64,000 nt of DNA from NCBI GenBank assembly GCA_016721015.1, contig JADKJL010000004.1, forward strand, positions 62,001 through 126,000, written 5' to 3'. A program made the translations under genes and the position numbers. Under the pieces are notes generated by a model. That model saw only the letters and a program-made list of their open reading frames with translations, was not told the origin of the DNA and ran no database searches. This document shows, one piece after another, positions 17,929 through 26,586 of this stretch (position 1 is its first letter; every line of letters starts with the position of its first letter). Origin of the DNA: Lysobacterales bacterium. Lineage in GTDB: Bacteria > Pseudomonadota > Gammaproteobacteria > Xanthomonadales > Rhodanobacteraceae.

Positions 17929-18627
17929 TCAGAGCTTGCCGACGTTGGCGAGGCTCCAGTCGATCGGGCTGCGGCCGGATTGCTCAAGATATTGATTGGC
18001 GCGGGAAAAATGGCCGCAGCCGAGAAATCCGCGGTGCGCCGACAACGGTGACGGATGCGGCGCCTTGAGTACCAGATGACGGCGACTGTCGATCAGCCGA
18101 CCCTTGGCCTGCGCGTGGCTGCCCCATAGAAGGAAGACGAGGCCTTCGCGCTCGCGGTCGAGGGCCTCGATGCAGGCATCGGTCAGGATTTCCCAGCCCT
18201 TGCCCTGATGGGAGCCGGCCTTGCCTTGTTCAACCGTGAGCACGGTATTGAGCAGAAGCACGCCTTGCCGCGCCCAGGACGTCAGACAGCCGTGGGCGGG
18301 GCGAGGCAGATCGAGATCGCGCGCGATCTCCTTGAAGATGTTGAGCAGTGAAGGCGGGACGGCCACTCCGGGCGCAACCGAGAAACACAGGCCATGCGCC
18401 TGGCCGGGCCCGTGGTAGGGATCCTGGCCGAGGATGACCACCTTGACCCGCTCGAACGGCGTGCAATCCAGTGCCGCGAATATCTGCGAACCCGGTGGAA
18501 AGATGACCTTGCCGGCGGCTTTCTCCGCGCGCAGGAAAGCCGCCAGTTCCTGCAATGGCGGCGTATCAAAAACGGCAGCGAGGCGTGTTTTCCAGGACGC
18601 TTCGAGGTTCAGCCGATCACCGCTCAT
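17929..18627 (-). CDS. ung: Uracil-DNA glycosylase, family 1
   Basis: 232-residue base-excision-repair enzyme that removes uracil from DNA. The catalytic water-activating loop GQDPYHGPGQAHGL places the Asp at residue 69. The minor-groove intercalation loop HPSPLSAHRGF has His191. Both correspond to Asp64 and His187 of the E. coli enzyme. Its ATG overlaps the stop of the upstream two-receiver regulator (ATGA), so ung is translationally coupled to the ftsE-ftsX-regulator unit. Confidence 0.97.
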   Translation of the reverse strand: MSGDRLNLEASWKTRLAAVFDTPPLQELAAFLRAEKAAGKVIFPPGSQIFAALDCTPFERVKVVILGQDPYHGPGQAHGLCFSVAPGVAVPPSLLNIFKEIARDLDLPRPAHGCLTSWARQGVLLLNTVLTVEQGKAGSHQGKGWEILTDACIEALDREREGLVFLLWGSHAQAKGRLIDSRRHLVLKAPHPSPLSAHRGFLGCGHFSRANQYLEQSGRSPIDWSLANVGKL

Positions 18628-19478
18628 GGTGCTGCGGTGGTGGCCCGGGCGCGTAGGTGACGGCCGACCCGCAACTGGAACAGCAGCTTGGTCACGAGCA
18701 GGCGTTCCTCGATCGGCTTTTCGACCAGATCATTCGCACCGGCGCGCAGCAAGGCGGCCTGGTTGTCCGGATTGTCGTCGCCGGTCATGACGATGACCGG
18801 AAGATGCCCCTTGCCATAGCCGAGTTGGTGACGGATGCGTTCAAGCAGGTCGCCGCCGGTCAGTTCGCCTTTGAGGTTGACATCGGTGAGCACGATATCG
18901 GCGCCGATGCGATCCATCGACTGCGCTGTTTCGAGCATGGCCAGGGCATCCTCGACACTGATTACATGGAGCACGGTCAGGCCGTGTTTCTCGAGCATGC
19001 GACGCGTCGCCAGGGCGACCACGCGACTGTCCTCGACATAGAGCACCTCACCGGGCGTCGATTCGGTCGGCTGCACGTAGCCGCGGATGAATTCGGCAAG
19101 GGCCAGGAAGCCCAGCGACTTGTCGAAATAGTCGGTCACGTCGTCGCTCAGCGAGCGCGTGACCAGGCGTTCCTGCACGTCGCCGGAAACCACCACGATC
19201 GGCATATACGCCTGCGGCGAATTTTCGCGGATCTGGCGGGCCAGCTCGAGGCCATCCATGTCGGGCAGGCGTAGAGCCGTGGTGACGAAATCGACGACGC
19301 CTTCGGAAAGCTGGGCGACGGCCTCGGCCCCGGTTTCGCAGGCGAGCACGATGACGCCGGGCAGATGGGACTTCAGCATCTGTTCGATGAGCCGGCGCAC
19401 GACGCGCGATCCGTCGACGACGAGGACGCGTGGCTCATCGGAGGAAAGGTGGCGGGTCAGGGCGGGTTTCGTGCTCAA
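18624..19478 (-). CDS. Tandem receiver-domain response regulator (first receiver degenerate)
   Basis: 284 residues made of two CheY-like receiver domains and no output domain. The second (about 143-270) is complete: E149/D150, phospho-acceptor Asp199 in VLTDVNLKGE, Thr232, Lys254. The first (about 16-135) lacks the acceptor: the expected Asp position is Ala68 (VTTALRLPDMDG). Only one acidic residue (Asp22) remains in its pocket, though Lys120 is kept. The start is inferred as TTG at 19478, overlapping the ftsX stop (TTGA); no nearby ATG exists and upstream residues read as ftsX shadow. No histidine kinase is adjacent. The role is unknown, perhaps a phospho-relay or protein-protein switch near the division complex. 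Confidence 0.78.
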   Translation of the reverse strand: MSTKPALTRHLSSDEPRVLVVDGSRVVRRLIEQMLKSHLPGVIVLACETGAEAVAQLSEGVVDFVTTALRLPDMDGLELARQIRENSPQAYMPIVVVSGDVQERLVTRSLSDDVTDYFDKSLGFLALAEFIRGYVQPTESTPGEVLYVEDSRVVALATRRMLEKHGLTVLHVISVEDALAMLETAQSMDRIGADIVLTDVNLKGELTGGDLLERIRHQLGYGKGHLPVIVMTGDDNPDNQAALLRAGANDLVEKPIEERLLVTKLLFQLRVGRHLRARATTAAP

Positions 19479-20479
19479 CGTTGCGGTCGTCCGGCGAAAA
19501 GGTGGCGGGTGCTGACAATCCAGGCGCCCAGCCAGCCCAAAACGGCACTGGCAGCAATCACCATCATCGCATCGCGCCAACCGAAACCGTGCAGGCTGAA
19601 ACGGTTCTGGTAGCTGGCCAGCAGTTCGAGCAGCGGGGCGCGTACGACAATTTCGACAATACCAACTGCGAGCACTGCGAGTACACCGCCGAGTACACCG
19701 TACCAAAAGCCCGCGTAAAGGAACGGGCGACGCACGAAACCGTCACTGGCACCCATCAGTTGCACCACGGCAATTTCCTCGGCGCGGGTCTGGATGTCCA
19801 TGCGCACGGTGTTGCCGACGACCAGCAAGGTGGCCAGGCCGAGCAGCACCATCAAGGCGAGCATGGCGCGCTCGCCGAATCCGAGCAACGCAGACAAGCG
19901 TTTGCGCCACTCGGCGTCGTACTGAACCATGTCCACGCGGGCATCGGCTTTGAGTTCCGCAAGCAGGGGCGGCTCGCCATTTCCGGTATCCAGCCGTGGC
20001 GTGACTACAAGTACGCTGGGCAGAGGATTGTCCTCAAGCACATCGAGTGCTTCGGAAAATCCCGAAAGTTGGCGGAATTCGGCGAGCCCCTGTTCAGGCG
20101 TTCGCAGATCGACCCCCAGCACATCACCCCGCTTGCCTAGCTCGTCGGCAAACTCGCGTGCCGAGTCCGCGCTCTGTGCGGTGGCGAGGAACACCGTGAA
20201 TTCGCGCGCCTCGCGCAGTCCGCCGGATAGCGCGCGGGCATTGTCGAGGAGGACGAACAACAGCAGCGGCAGGGCCAGGGCGATGCCCATGACCAGCACC
20301 GTCAACGCGGTCGACCAAGGACGCGCGAGCAGGCGACCGAGGCTGGCATGGAAGCTCTGCCGGTGCTGGCGGATCCAGGCGTTCCAGCGCGACCGAAGCG
20401 CACGGCGTTCGCGCGGCAGGCTCTGGTTGGTCGGCGCCGCTTCGCGCAGACGGTTGGATTGCTTGAGTGGCTTCGCCAT
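19475..20479 (-). CDS. ftsX: Cell-division ABC transporter permease FtsX
   Basis: 334-residue inner-membrane subunit of FtsEX, which activates septal peptidoglycan hydrolases at the division site. Four transmembrane segments are visible: one near residues 58-80 (TALTVLVMGIALALPLLLFV), then a periplasmic domain, and three in the C-terminal third. The basic cytoplasmic N-terminus (about 50 residues) is typical of gammaproteobacterial FtsX. Its start overlaps the ftsE stop by one base (TGATG). Its stop overlaps the following regulator start. Confidence 0.94.
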   Translation of the reverse strand: MAKPLKQSNRLREAAPTNQSLPRERRALRSRWNAWIRQHRQSFHASLGRLLARPWSTALTVLVMGIALALPLLLFVLLDNARALSGGLREAREFTVFLATAQSADSAREFADELGKRGDVLGVDLRTPEQGLAEFRQLSGFSEALDVLEDNPLPSVLVVTPRLDTGNGEPPLLAELKADARVDMVQYDAEWRKRLSALLGFGERAMLALMVLLGLATLLVVGNTVRMDIQTRAEEIAVVQLMGASDGFVRRPFLYAGFWYGVLGGVLAVLAVGIVEIVVRAPLLELLASYQNRFSLHGFGWRDAMMVIAASAVLGWLGAWIVSTRHLFAGRPQR

Positions 20480-21153
20480 CAGCTTGTCTGCGGCCGAAAA
20501 TCATCGATCAACCGCCCGTGATCCAGGACGAGCACGCGTTTGCCCATGTGCCGGATCAGGTGCAAATCGTGACTGGCGATCAACACGGTGGTCCCGACCT
20601 GCTGGAATTCGGCAAACAGGTTCATGATCTCGACCGAGAGCTGCGGATCGAGATTGCCGGTCGGCTCATCGGCGATGATCAGGGGCGGCTTGCCGACCAG
20701 GGCGCGGGCAATGCCGACGCGTTGTTGCTCGCCGGTCGACAGGGTCGCCGGGGCCGCACGTTCCTTGTCAAGCAGGGATACCTTGTCGAGCGCCGCCCGC
20801 ACGCGCTTGGCGGTTTCCTCGGCGCCGGCACCGGCGATTGCGAGGGGCAGGGCGACGTTGTCGAACACGCTGCGATCCATCAACAGGCGATGATTCTGGA
20901 AGACCATGCCGATGCCGCGTCGCACCTGCGGGATGGCGCGCTGGCGCACCCGCGCGAGTGCCGCGCCATTGACCACGATCTCGCCACGCGTCGGCCGCTC
21001 GATCAAGCCAAGCAGCTTGAGCAAGGTGGTCTTGCCGGCACCGGAATGCCCGGTGACGAACACCATTTCACCCGCAGTCACCTCGAAGCTGAGCCCATTC
21101 AGCGCCTCATGGCCCCCCGCATAGCGTTTGCTGACATTGTCGAAGTGGATCAT
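20479..21153 (-). CDS. ftsE: Cell-division ATP-binding protein FtsE
   Basis: 224-residue ABC ATPase partner of FtsX. Walker A is GHSGAGKTT, the signature is LSTGEQQRVGIARAL, Walker B is LIIADEPTGNLD, and the switch His lies in LIASHD. The start MIHFDNVSKRYAGGHEAL is canonical. It is the first gene of an overlapping minus-strand run ftsE-ftsX-regulator-ung. ftsY, which precedes ftsE in E. coli, is not here; instead a repeat-bearing gap and gspF lie upstream. Confidence 0.97.
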   Translation of the reverse strand: MIHFDNVSKRYAGGHEALNGLSFEVTAGEMVFVTGHSGAGKTTLLKLLGLIERPTRGEIVVNGAALARVRQRAIPQVRRGIGMVFQNHRLLMDRSVFDNVALPLAIAGAGAEETAKRVRAALDKVSLLDKERAAPATLSTGEQQRVGIARALVGKPPLIIADEPTGNLDPQLSVEIMNLFAEFQQVGTTVLIASHDLHLIRHMGKRVLVLDHGRLIDDFRPQTS

Positions 21154-21160
21154 TGAATGC

Positions 21161-21190
21161 GGGAGTGGGGAGTCGGGAGTCGGGAGTGGG
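21161..21190. repeat. Heptamer array (GGGAGTS)4
   Basis: Four consecutive 7-base units (GGGAGTG, GGGAGTC, GGGAGTC, GGGAGTG) plus two bases immediately upstream of ftsE. A complementary array lies at 21285-21305. Confidence 0.9.
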
Positions 21191-21284
21191 CAAAGCGAAA
21201 AACAAGCAGCGGTTGGCGGAACGATCAGGTGGCAGGGATTGTAGTGGCTCGGGAATCTTCGGGCTCGCTTGGCTCAGCTTTCCT

Positions 21285-21305
21285 ACTCCCGACTCCCCAC
21301 TCCCG
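21285..21305. repeat. Heptamer array (ACTCCCS)3, inverted relative to 21161
   Basis: ACTCCCG, ACTCCCC, ACTCCCG directly at the 3' end of gspF. It is the reverse complement of the array at 21161-21190, so the pair could form a large hairpin enclosing about 95 bases. Confidence 0.88.
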
Positions 21306-22514
21306 TTACTTGACCATCTGATTCAAATCGAAGATCGGCAGCAAGATGGCAAGAACGATGAACAGGACCATGGCGCCGACCAGCAGGATAACGGCCGGGC
21401 CAAGAGTTGCCGAGAGCACGCCGAGCCAGCGGTCGAGATCGCGTTGTTGCTGGGCGGCGGCTTCCTCGAGCATGCGTGGCAGTTCACCGGATCGTTCGCC
21501 GCTGGCGATCAGGCGCAACGCAACCGGTGGAAACTGTTTGCTTTCGGCGAGCGCGCGCGCAAAACCACTGCCCTCGCGCACCTTGAAGGCGGCATGTCGC
21601 AACGATTCGCGCATCGGCAGGTTGGGCACGACCTGGGCGGCGATCGCCAACGCATCGAGCAGGGGCACCGCGGCGCCGGCGAGCAGGGCCAGCGTGCGCG
21701 CCGCGCGCGCGGTGTTCGCGGCACGTGTCAGGCGGCCGATCAGCGGCAGGCGCAGCAGCAGACGATGCCAGCGATAGCGGATCGCCTCGCGGCGCAGGGC
21801 GATGCGGATCGCGACAACGCCGAGCACGAGCAGGCCGATCAGGAGCCAGGCCCAATGCCGCAGGAAATCCGACAGGCCCATCAGCAGCCGCGTGGCCAGC
21901 GGCAGGGTCTGCTGCATGTTCTCGAACACGCCGATGATCTGAGGTACGACCCAGGTCAGCAGGCCGGCAACGACGGCGATCGCAACCACGGTCAGCAAGA
22001 GTGGGTAAGTCAGCGCGGAAAGCAGGGTCTGGCGCAGGGCATCGCGCGCTTCGGCGTAGTCGGCGAGGCGATCGAGCACGCGGGCAAGATGGCCGGACTG
22101 TTCGCCGGCGGCAACCGTGGCGCGGAAGATCTCGGGAAAGCTGTCCGGGAAATCAGCCATGGCCTGGGCCAGGCTGGCACCCTCCATGACACGCGAGCGC
22201 AGGGCGACAGTGAGTGTGCGCTGGCGTTCGTTGTCATCCTGTTCCGACAGCGCGGCGAGCGCTTCGTCGATCGGCAGGTTGGCGCCGATCAGGGTCGAGA
22301 GCTGGCGCGTGAGCATGGCCAACTGGCTGGCCGAAAGGCCGCGGCGTGAAAATGGTGATGAACCCTTGCGGTTTTCGACAACCTCATCGACCGCCAGCGG
22401 GTTCAGCCCGCGATCGCGCAAGATGCCGCGAACCGCACGCGCGGTGTCGCCCTGCAGCACGCCGCGCTGGGTCTTGCCGTTGTTGTCGAGAGCCTGATAG
22501 GCGAATGCCGGCAC
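21306..22514 (-). CDS. gspF: Type II secretion inner-membrane protein GspF (orphan)
   Basis: 402-residue polytopic platform protein of the type II secretion/type IV pilus family. The N-terminus MPAFAYQALDNNGKTQRGVLQGDT is diagnostic for GspF. Two homologous T2SSF modules are visible: one beginning LTRQLSTLIGANLPIDEAL with GEQSGHL, the other beginning ALLAGAAVPLLDALAIA with ASGERSGELPRMLEEAA. Three transmembrane segments follow the usual pattern, ending LFIVLAILLPIFDLNQMVK. The start is GTG. No other gsp or pil gene is within the window, so it is either isolated from the main operon or its partners lie elsewhere. Confidence 0.92.
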   Translation of the reverse strand: MPAFAYQALDNNGKTQRGVLQGDTARAVRGILRDRGLNPLAVDEVVENRKGSSPFSRRGLSASQLAMLTRQLSTLIGANLPIDEALAALSEQDDNERQRTLTVALRSRVMEGASLAQAMADFPDSFPEIFRATVAAGEQSGHLARVLDRLADYAEARDALRQTLLSALTYPLLLTVVAIAVVAGLLTWVVPQIIGVFENMQQTLPLATRLLMGLSDFLRHWAWLLIGLLVLGVVAIRIALRREAIRYRWHRLLLRLPLIGRLTRAANTARAARTLALLAGAAVPLLDALAIAAQVVPNLPMRESLRHAAFKVREGSGFARALAESKQFPPVALRLIASGERSGELPRMLEEAAAQQQRDLDRWLGVLSATLGPAVILLVGAMVLFIVLAILLPIFDLNQMVK

Positions 22515-22571
22515 GCGGATCCCCGATTCAAAGGACGGCCATTGTCGCCGGAATACGGCGAAGATGGGCGG

Positions 22572-23438
22572 TCAGCGATAGAGAACGTAGGTCAGGGTGA
22601 TCAGCCAACCGAGGGTTGCGCCGAGCAGGAACGGATCGCGTATCGCCAAGCGGCTCGGATCGCCGCCCGCGCCCCGCTTGAAGACAAGGAACAGGTAGCG
22701 CAAGACGCCGAGGGCGACCCATGGCGTCGACCATGCCAGTGCGCGATGCCCGTGACGGGCCACGACCTCGGGCGATATCGCGTAGAACACATAGGCGACA
22801 AACACCGCACCGGCCAGAGCCGCCAGCACCCATTCGATCGTGGTCACATCGTAACCCGCCACCGCGCGCGCACCGGGATCGGTGACGTGGATCAGGTCGC
22901 CGTGGCGCTTGCCCAAGGCCAGCATCAAGGCGAGCAGAAATCCCATCGCGAGGATCCACGGCGTCAGCGGAACATTCGCGGCAAGACCACCGGCAAGAAT
23001 GCGCAAGGCGAAGCCGCTGGCGACGATACCGACATCCAGCCAGGCGATGCGCTTGAGGCCCTGCGAATAGGCCAGTTGCAGGGTCAGATAAATTGCGATC
23101 ACGGCAACAACCCCGATGTTGGTCGATGCCGCGACCAGCAGCGCTGCTACGCAGAGCAGGGCGGAAAATCCCAGCGCGGATTTTGGCGTGATCGCACCGC
23201 GTGCGACCGGGCGCTGCAGCTTGTCCGGGTGCAGCCGGTCGCGCTCCGCATCGCGCGTGTCGTTGTAGGCGTAAACGGCCGATGCGGCCAGGCAAAAGGC
23301 GAGGGTGGCCAGCACCGCTCCAACCAGGGCTGCGTGATCGAACAGGGCATGCGCAAAAAACAGTGGCAGCAGAACGAAGCCGTTCTTGATCCATTGGCCC
23401 GGACGCGCGAGTTCGATCAGGGCGGCAACCACGGCCAT
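22572..23438 (-). CDS. UbiA-family prenyltransferase, decaprenyl-phosphate phosphoribosyltransferase-like
   Basis: 288-residue membrane protein with eight or nine transmembrane helices. The substrate-binding motif YNDTRDAERDRLHPDKLQRP (NDxxDxxxDRxHPxKxxRP) is the form seen in decaprenyl-phosphate 5-phosphoribose synthases (Rv3806c type). Those transfer phosphoribose to a polyprenyl phosphate as the first step to decaprenyl-phospho-arabinose. In ubiquinone-type UbiA the motif differs. Only two bases separate it from the upstream C25 peptidase stop, so the two are coupled. The substrate assignment follows from the motif; the arabinose pathway partners are not visible here. Confidence 0.85.
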   Translation of the reverse strand: MAVVAALIELARPGQWIKNGFVLLPLFFAHALFDHAALVGAVLATLAFCLAASAVYAYNDTRDAERDRLHPDKLQRPVARGAITPKSALGFSALLCVAALLVAASTNIGVVAVIAIYLTLQLAYSQGLKRIAWLDVGIVASGFALRILAGGLAANVPLTPWILAMGFLLALMLALGKRHGDLIHVTDPGARAVAGYDVTTIEWVLAALAGAVFVAYVFYAISPEVVARHGHRALAWSTPWVALGVLRYLFLVFKRGAGGDPSRLAIRDPFLLGATLGWLITLTYVLYR

Positions 23439-23440
23439 GA

Positions 23441-26173
23441 TCAGTCCGCCTTTTTGCTCTGGGCTTCCGCTGGTTGTTCGAATCCGCCGCGCGTGATCGT
23501 GTCACGCGCGATCGGCTTGCCGCCCGATGATCCCGACGAAGCCGGCCAACCCAGCGTGTGCTTGCGCGTTGCGGATTCGACGTCGAGCTTGATCCCGGCC
23601 ACGGCATCGCGTCCGCTGTGTGGATCATTCGCATAGATGCCGACGAAGCGCGCGATCTTGCCATCGGCAAAGCGCGGGATCGGCACTCGAAACCGCGCTT
23701 CGCTGACCTGGTAGTTCGAGCTGCCGAGCAGCCCGCCATCATCGTCGAGCCAGTTCAGACTGACCTGGCCAGAGAAGCCCGCATCCGGCAGCGCAATCAA
23801 CACGGCCGGATTCCAGCGGTCGCCATCGACCTGCAAGTTGGCCTTCGCTTGTGGACGTTCCAGTACAACGGCAGGATCGCCAAGCAAGTTGTACATTTCT
23901 ACCAGAGTGCGGTCATCAATGCTCTTCTTCGCACGCACGATTCCTTCGCCAATGGTTGCGCCTGGCACGAGCAGTTCCTTGACCAGACTTTCGCTGAATC
24001 GTGTGGACGGGGCGTTGCGCCAGGAGGCTGCGAACACCGCAATTGCCCCCTTGTCGGCTTCGCGCAGGAACCGCTCGCCGATCGAATCCTCGGTCGGATT
24101 GTCGAACGGAGCCGAATAACACGTCATTGACAGCACCATCGGCAAGCGTCCGCTGTTGCTCAGGCCGCTGACATCGTCCAGTGTGAACAGGTCATGGTTC
24201 TTGCGCAGATCGGGAGGTCCGGTGCGCCAGATGTAACGGCCGCCGTGACCGATGAAGTGAACCAGCAACTGCCCCTGGTTGAGGCCGTCCTTGATCGCAC
24301 TCTGGTGGGCCAGGTTGTCGGCCTCGTCGGGACTTGCATAGATCTTGTCGGCGAGGAATCCCTGCTTGCTGATCGTGCCGGCGATCTGGTCGGAGGCTTT
24401 CTTGAAATACGACGATTCGTCGGTGATGAACATGACATCGCGACGCCAGCTGCCCGGTCGAGGGCTGCTCAGGTAATCGATGGTTTTCTTGACGATGGCG
24501 GTGACTTCGGCCGGTTCGACGACCGGAAAGCGGCCGACCGCAACAACCGGATGATAGTCATCGCCATCGACCGCGCCAAACCAGTTGTCACTGGCCGACT
24601 GGCCTTCAGTCGAAGGGTATTGCCAGGTCGGGATCAGGTTGCGGCTGCCCATGCTCTTGCTGGCGGCATCGTAGGCGGTCGCCGGAATTCCGGAGAAGTG
24701 GCCAGGGACGAGTTCCTGCGGATTGTTCGCGAACTTGGCGTAGGCCAGATCATTGTAGGTGTCATGACGGATATCGAAGCTGGCGTCGCCGACCAGCAGC
24801 AGGAAACGCGGTCGCGGCTGCGGCCAGTCATGCCAGGCGGTATCGACCAGGTTGCGAACCGCTTGCGGATGGGTGATGCCGTGGTTGAACTCGTCGTAGA
24901 CGTCGGCGATGTCGATCAGCGCCACCTTCATGCCGCGCTTCTCGTGGAACTCGGCGAGCGGACGTACCGCATCGAGCAGGCTGGCGTGGCTGACGATCAG
25001 GTAGTCGTAGGCCTGTCCTGGCGCACGCCAGTCGCGCTTGCCCGATGCGCGCGACGATACCGGCCTGGCCGGGCTTGTTGCGGGATAGAGATCGGTGCCG
25101 GGAGTCGCCCCCGCATATCGAAAACGATTGTCGCCGAGTGCCAGGGGTGGGCGGCGCTGGCCGTCATCACCATACAACGCCGGCGCATTTCCCGCACCAT
25201 GCCAGACCAGTTCGATCGGCCGCGTCGATGAATCGGCAGCCTGGAATGGCAGCGCGTTGGCTGCGAGTGTTCCGCCCAGCGCATAGTCGAATTCGATCCA
25301 GTTGAACATGACCACATCGACCGCCGTCTGTGCCGGGCTCCAGGCCAGAGTTCGCTTCGGGATCGAGAGCACGAGCTGGTTCGATACGGCTTGCAGATCC
25401 TTCAGCGGAATGCTCAGCGCGTGCTCGAATTCATCACGTCCGTTCCAGCTGACACGTTCGAGCAGATGGCCGTTGATGCGCACTTCGACCAGGTGATCGG
25501 GCGGGCGGTTGTCCTTGTTTTTCATCGGCACGACGATGCTCGAGATGCCGCGAAAATTGATGCGGATCGAGACATCGCCGCCACGCGGGGTGATGTCCGG
25601 GAGATCGAAGCTGGTTGAAAACGGCGCGGGATCGGCTTGGGTCAGCTTGGCCCAGTGCCAGACATCGGGTTCTTCGCCCGGCTTCTGCTGGTTCTGGTCG
25701 AGGCGGATCATCATGTTTTCCTGCTCGAAATGCAGGCGGCGCATCAGGTTTGCCGTGCCACTGCCACTGGCGGGCTGGTCATGCAGGCGCGCATGCGCAG
25801 CGGCCGAGGCCGAGAGCAGGTAGACATTGTTCACGCTGAAGGCGTTGAACCAGCTTTCCGGGCCATGCAGCGGGTGGCCGATCCATTCGATCGAATCACC
25901 GTCGGAAAAGCGCCCGTCGCCGCCATCGAGCACACGGATCGGGACTTCCTTGCCGGCACTGCTCAAACTGAGCTGATCGCTTGGGCAATCCGCCAGATCG
26001 GGCTGCTGGGCCGCGATCGATGCGTGGTCGAGCGCGTAGACGCCGGCTGTTTCAATCTCGATGTGCAAGATTCCGCTGCAGGCAAGGGCCGACAGTGGAA
26101 GCAGTGGAATCGAGAGCAGCACGAGCGGCATAAGGTGCCGGCAAAGGCGCACGAGTGGAGGTGGAACCAACAT
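23441..26173 (-). CDS. C25 (gingipain-type) cysteine peptidase, exported
   Basis: 910-residue secreted peptidase-like protein. The N-terminal hydrophobic segment with LLPLSALAC may be a signal peptide or lipobox. The central region (about residues 390-755) is the Peptidase C25 domain. Catalytic His643 lies in HFIGHGG and Cys685 in SMTCYSAPFDN, in the right order and spacing. Preceding domains look beta-rich; the C-terminus (about 770-900) is an Ig-like domain. No C-terminal sorting signal (T9SS or CTERM) is evident. ATG at 26173 is preferred to a TTG seven codons upstream. It is directly coupled to the UbiA-family gene. Confidence 0.88.
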   Translation of the reverse strand: MLVPPPLVRLCRHLMPLVLLSIPLLPLSALACSGILHIEIETAGVYALDHASIAAQQPDLADCPSDQLSLSSAGKEVPIRVLDGGDGRFSDGDSIEWIGHPLHGPESWFNAFSVNNVYLLSASAAAHARLHDQPASGSGTANLMRRLHFEQENMMIRLDQNQQKPGEEPDVWHWAKLTQADPAPFSTSFDLPDITPRGGDVSIRINFRGISSIVVPMKNKDNRPPDHLVEVRINGHLLERVSWNGRDEFEHALSIPLKDLQAVSNQLVLSIPKRTLAWSPAQTAVDVVMFNWIEFDYALGGTLAANALPFQAADSSTRPIELVWHGAGNAPALYGDDGQRRPPLALGDNRFRYAGATPGTDLYPATSPARPVSSRASGKRDWRAPGQAYDYLIVSHASLLDAVRPLAEFHEKRGMKVALIDIADVYDEFNHGITHPQAVRNLVDTAWHDWPQPRPRFLLLVGDASFDIRHDTYNDLAYAKFANNPQELVPGHFSGIPATAYDAASKSMGSRNLIPTWQYPSTEGQSASDNWFGAVDGDDYHPVVAVGRFPVVEPAEVTAIVKKTIDYLSSPRPGSWRRDVMFITDESSYFKKASDQIAGTISKQGFLADKIYASPDEADNLAHQSAIKDGLNQGQLLVHFIGHGGRYIWRTGPPDLRKNHDLFTLDDVSGLSNSGRLPMVLSMTCYSAPFDNPTEDSIGERFLREADKGAIAVFAASWRNAPSTRFSESLVKELLVPGATIGEGIVRAKKSIDDRTLVEMYNLLGDPAVVLERPQAKANLQVDGDRWNPAVLIALPDAGFSGQVSLNWLDDDGGLLGSSNYQVSEARFRVPIPRFADGKIARFVGIYANDPHSGRDAVAGIKLDVESATRKHTLGWPASSGSSGGKPIARDTITRGGFEQPAEAQSKKAD

Positions 26174-26586
26174 GGCAGGGAGTCGCAAAGACAATCGGCT
26201 AGGCTAGTTCGCTTGCCTGGACTGTGCAAGCCGGCGCGAACCCTGCCAGCCTGCCCATTTGCCCCATTGGCCGGGCAGAACCACCCGACAGAGCCGTTCA
26301 AGCGGTTGGGCGGGTCGCGTGGAAGCTGGAATCGGCAGACTTGGGTCGTTCCAGGGAACTCTGTCTGGCCTGCCGGTCGTTGCGGCTATCAAGGTATTTC
26401 GGGGTTTGCCTGGACGATTCGGCGGGTGCCGACAAAGCAGCTCGGATTTGCGCTATCGTTGCAGGTTGGGAAAGCAGCAGAAATAAGGGATGACCGTGGG
26501 AGTTTGAATGTCGTCAGTCGTGGCAGTGGGGAGGGGTCCGGGCCGCGAGGGACAAATGATCGTCTATCAATTCGGAGCAAGAATTC
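26174..26586. other. Divergent intergenic region, nothing recognised
   Basis: 413 bases between the C25 peptidase (-) and a small secreted protein (+). It should hold both promoters, but no clear -35/-10 pair, operator, repeat or small gene could be supported. Confidence 0.5.
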
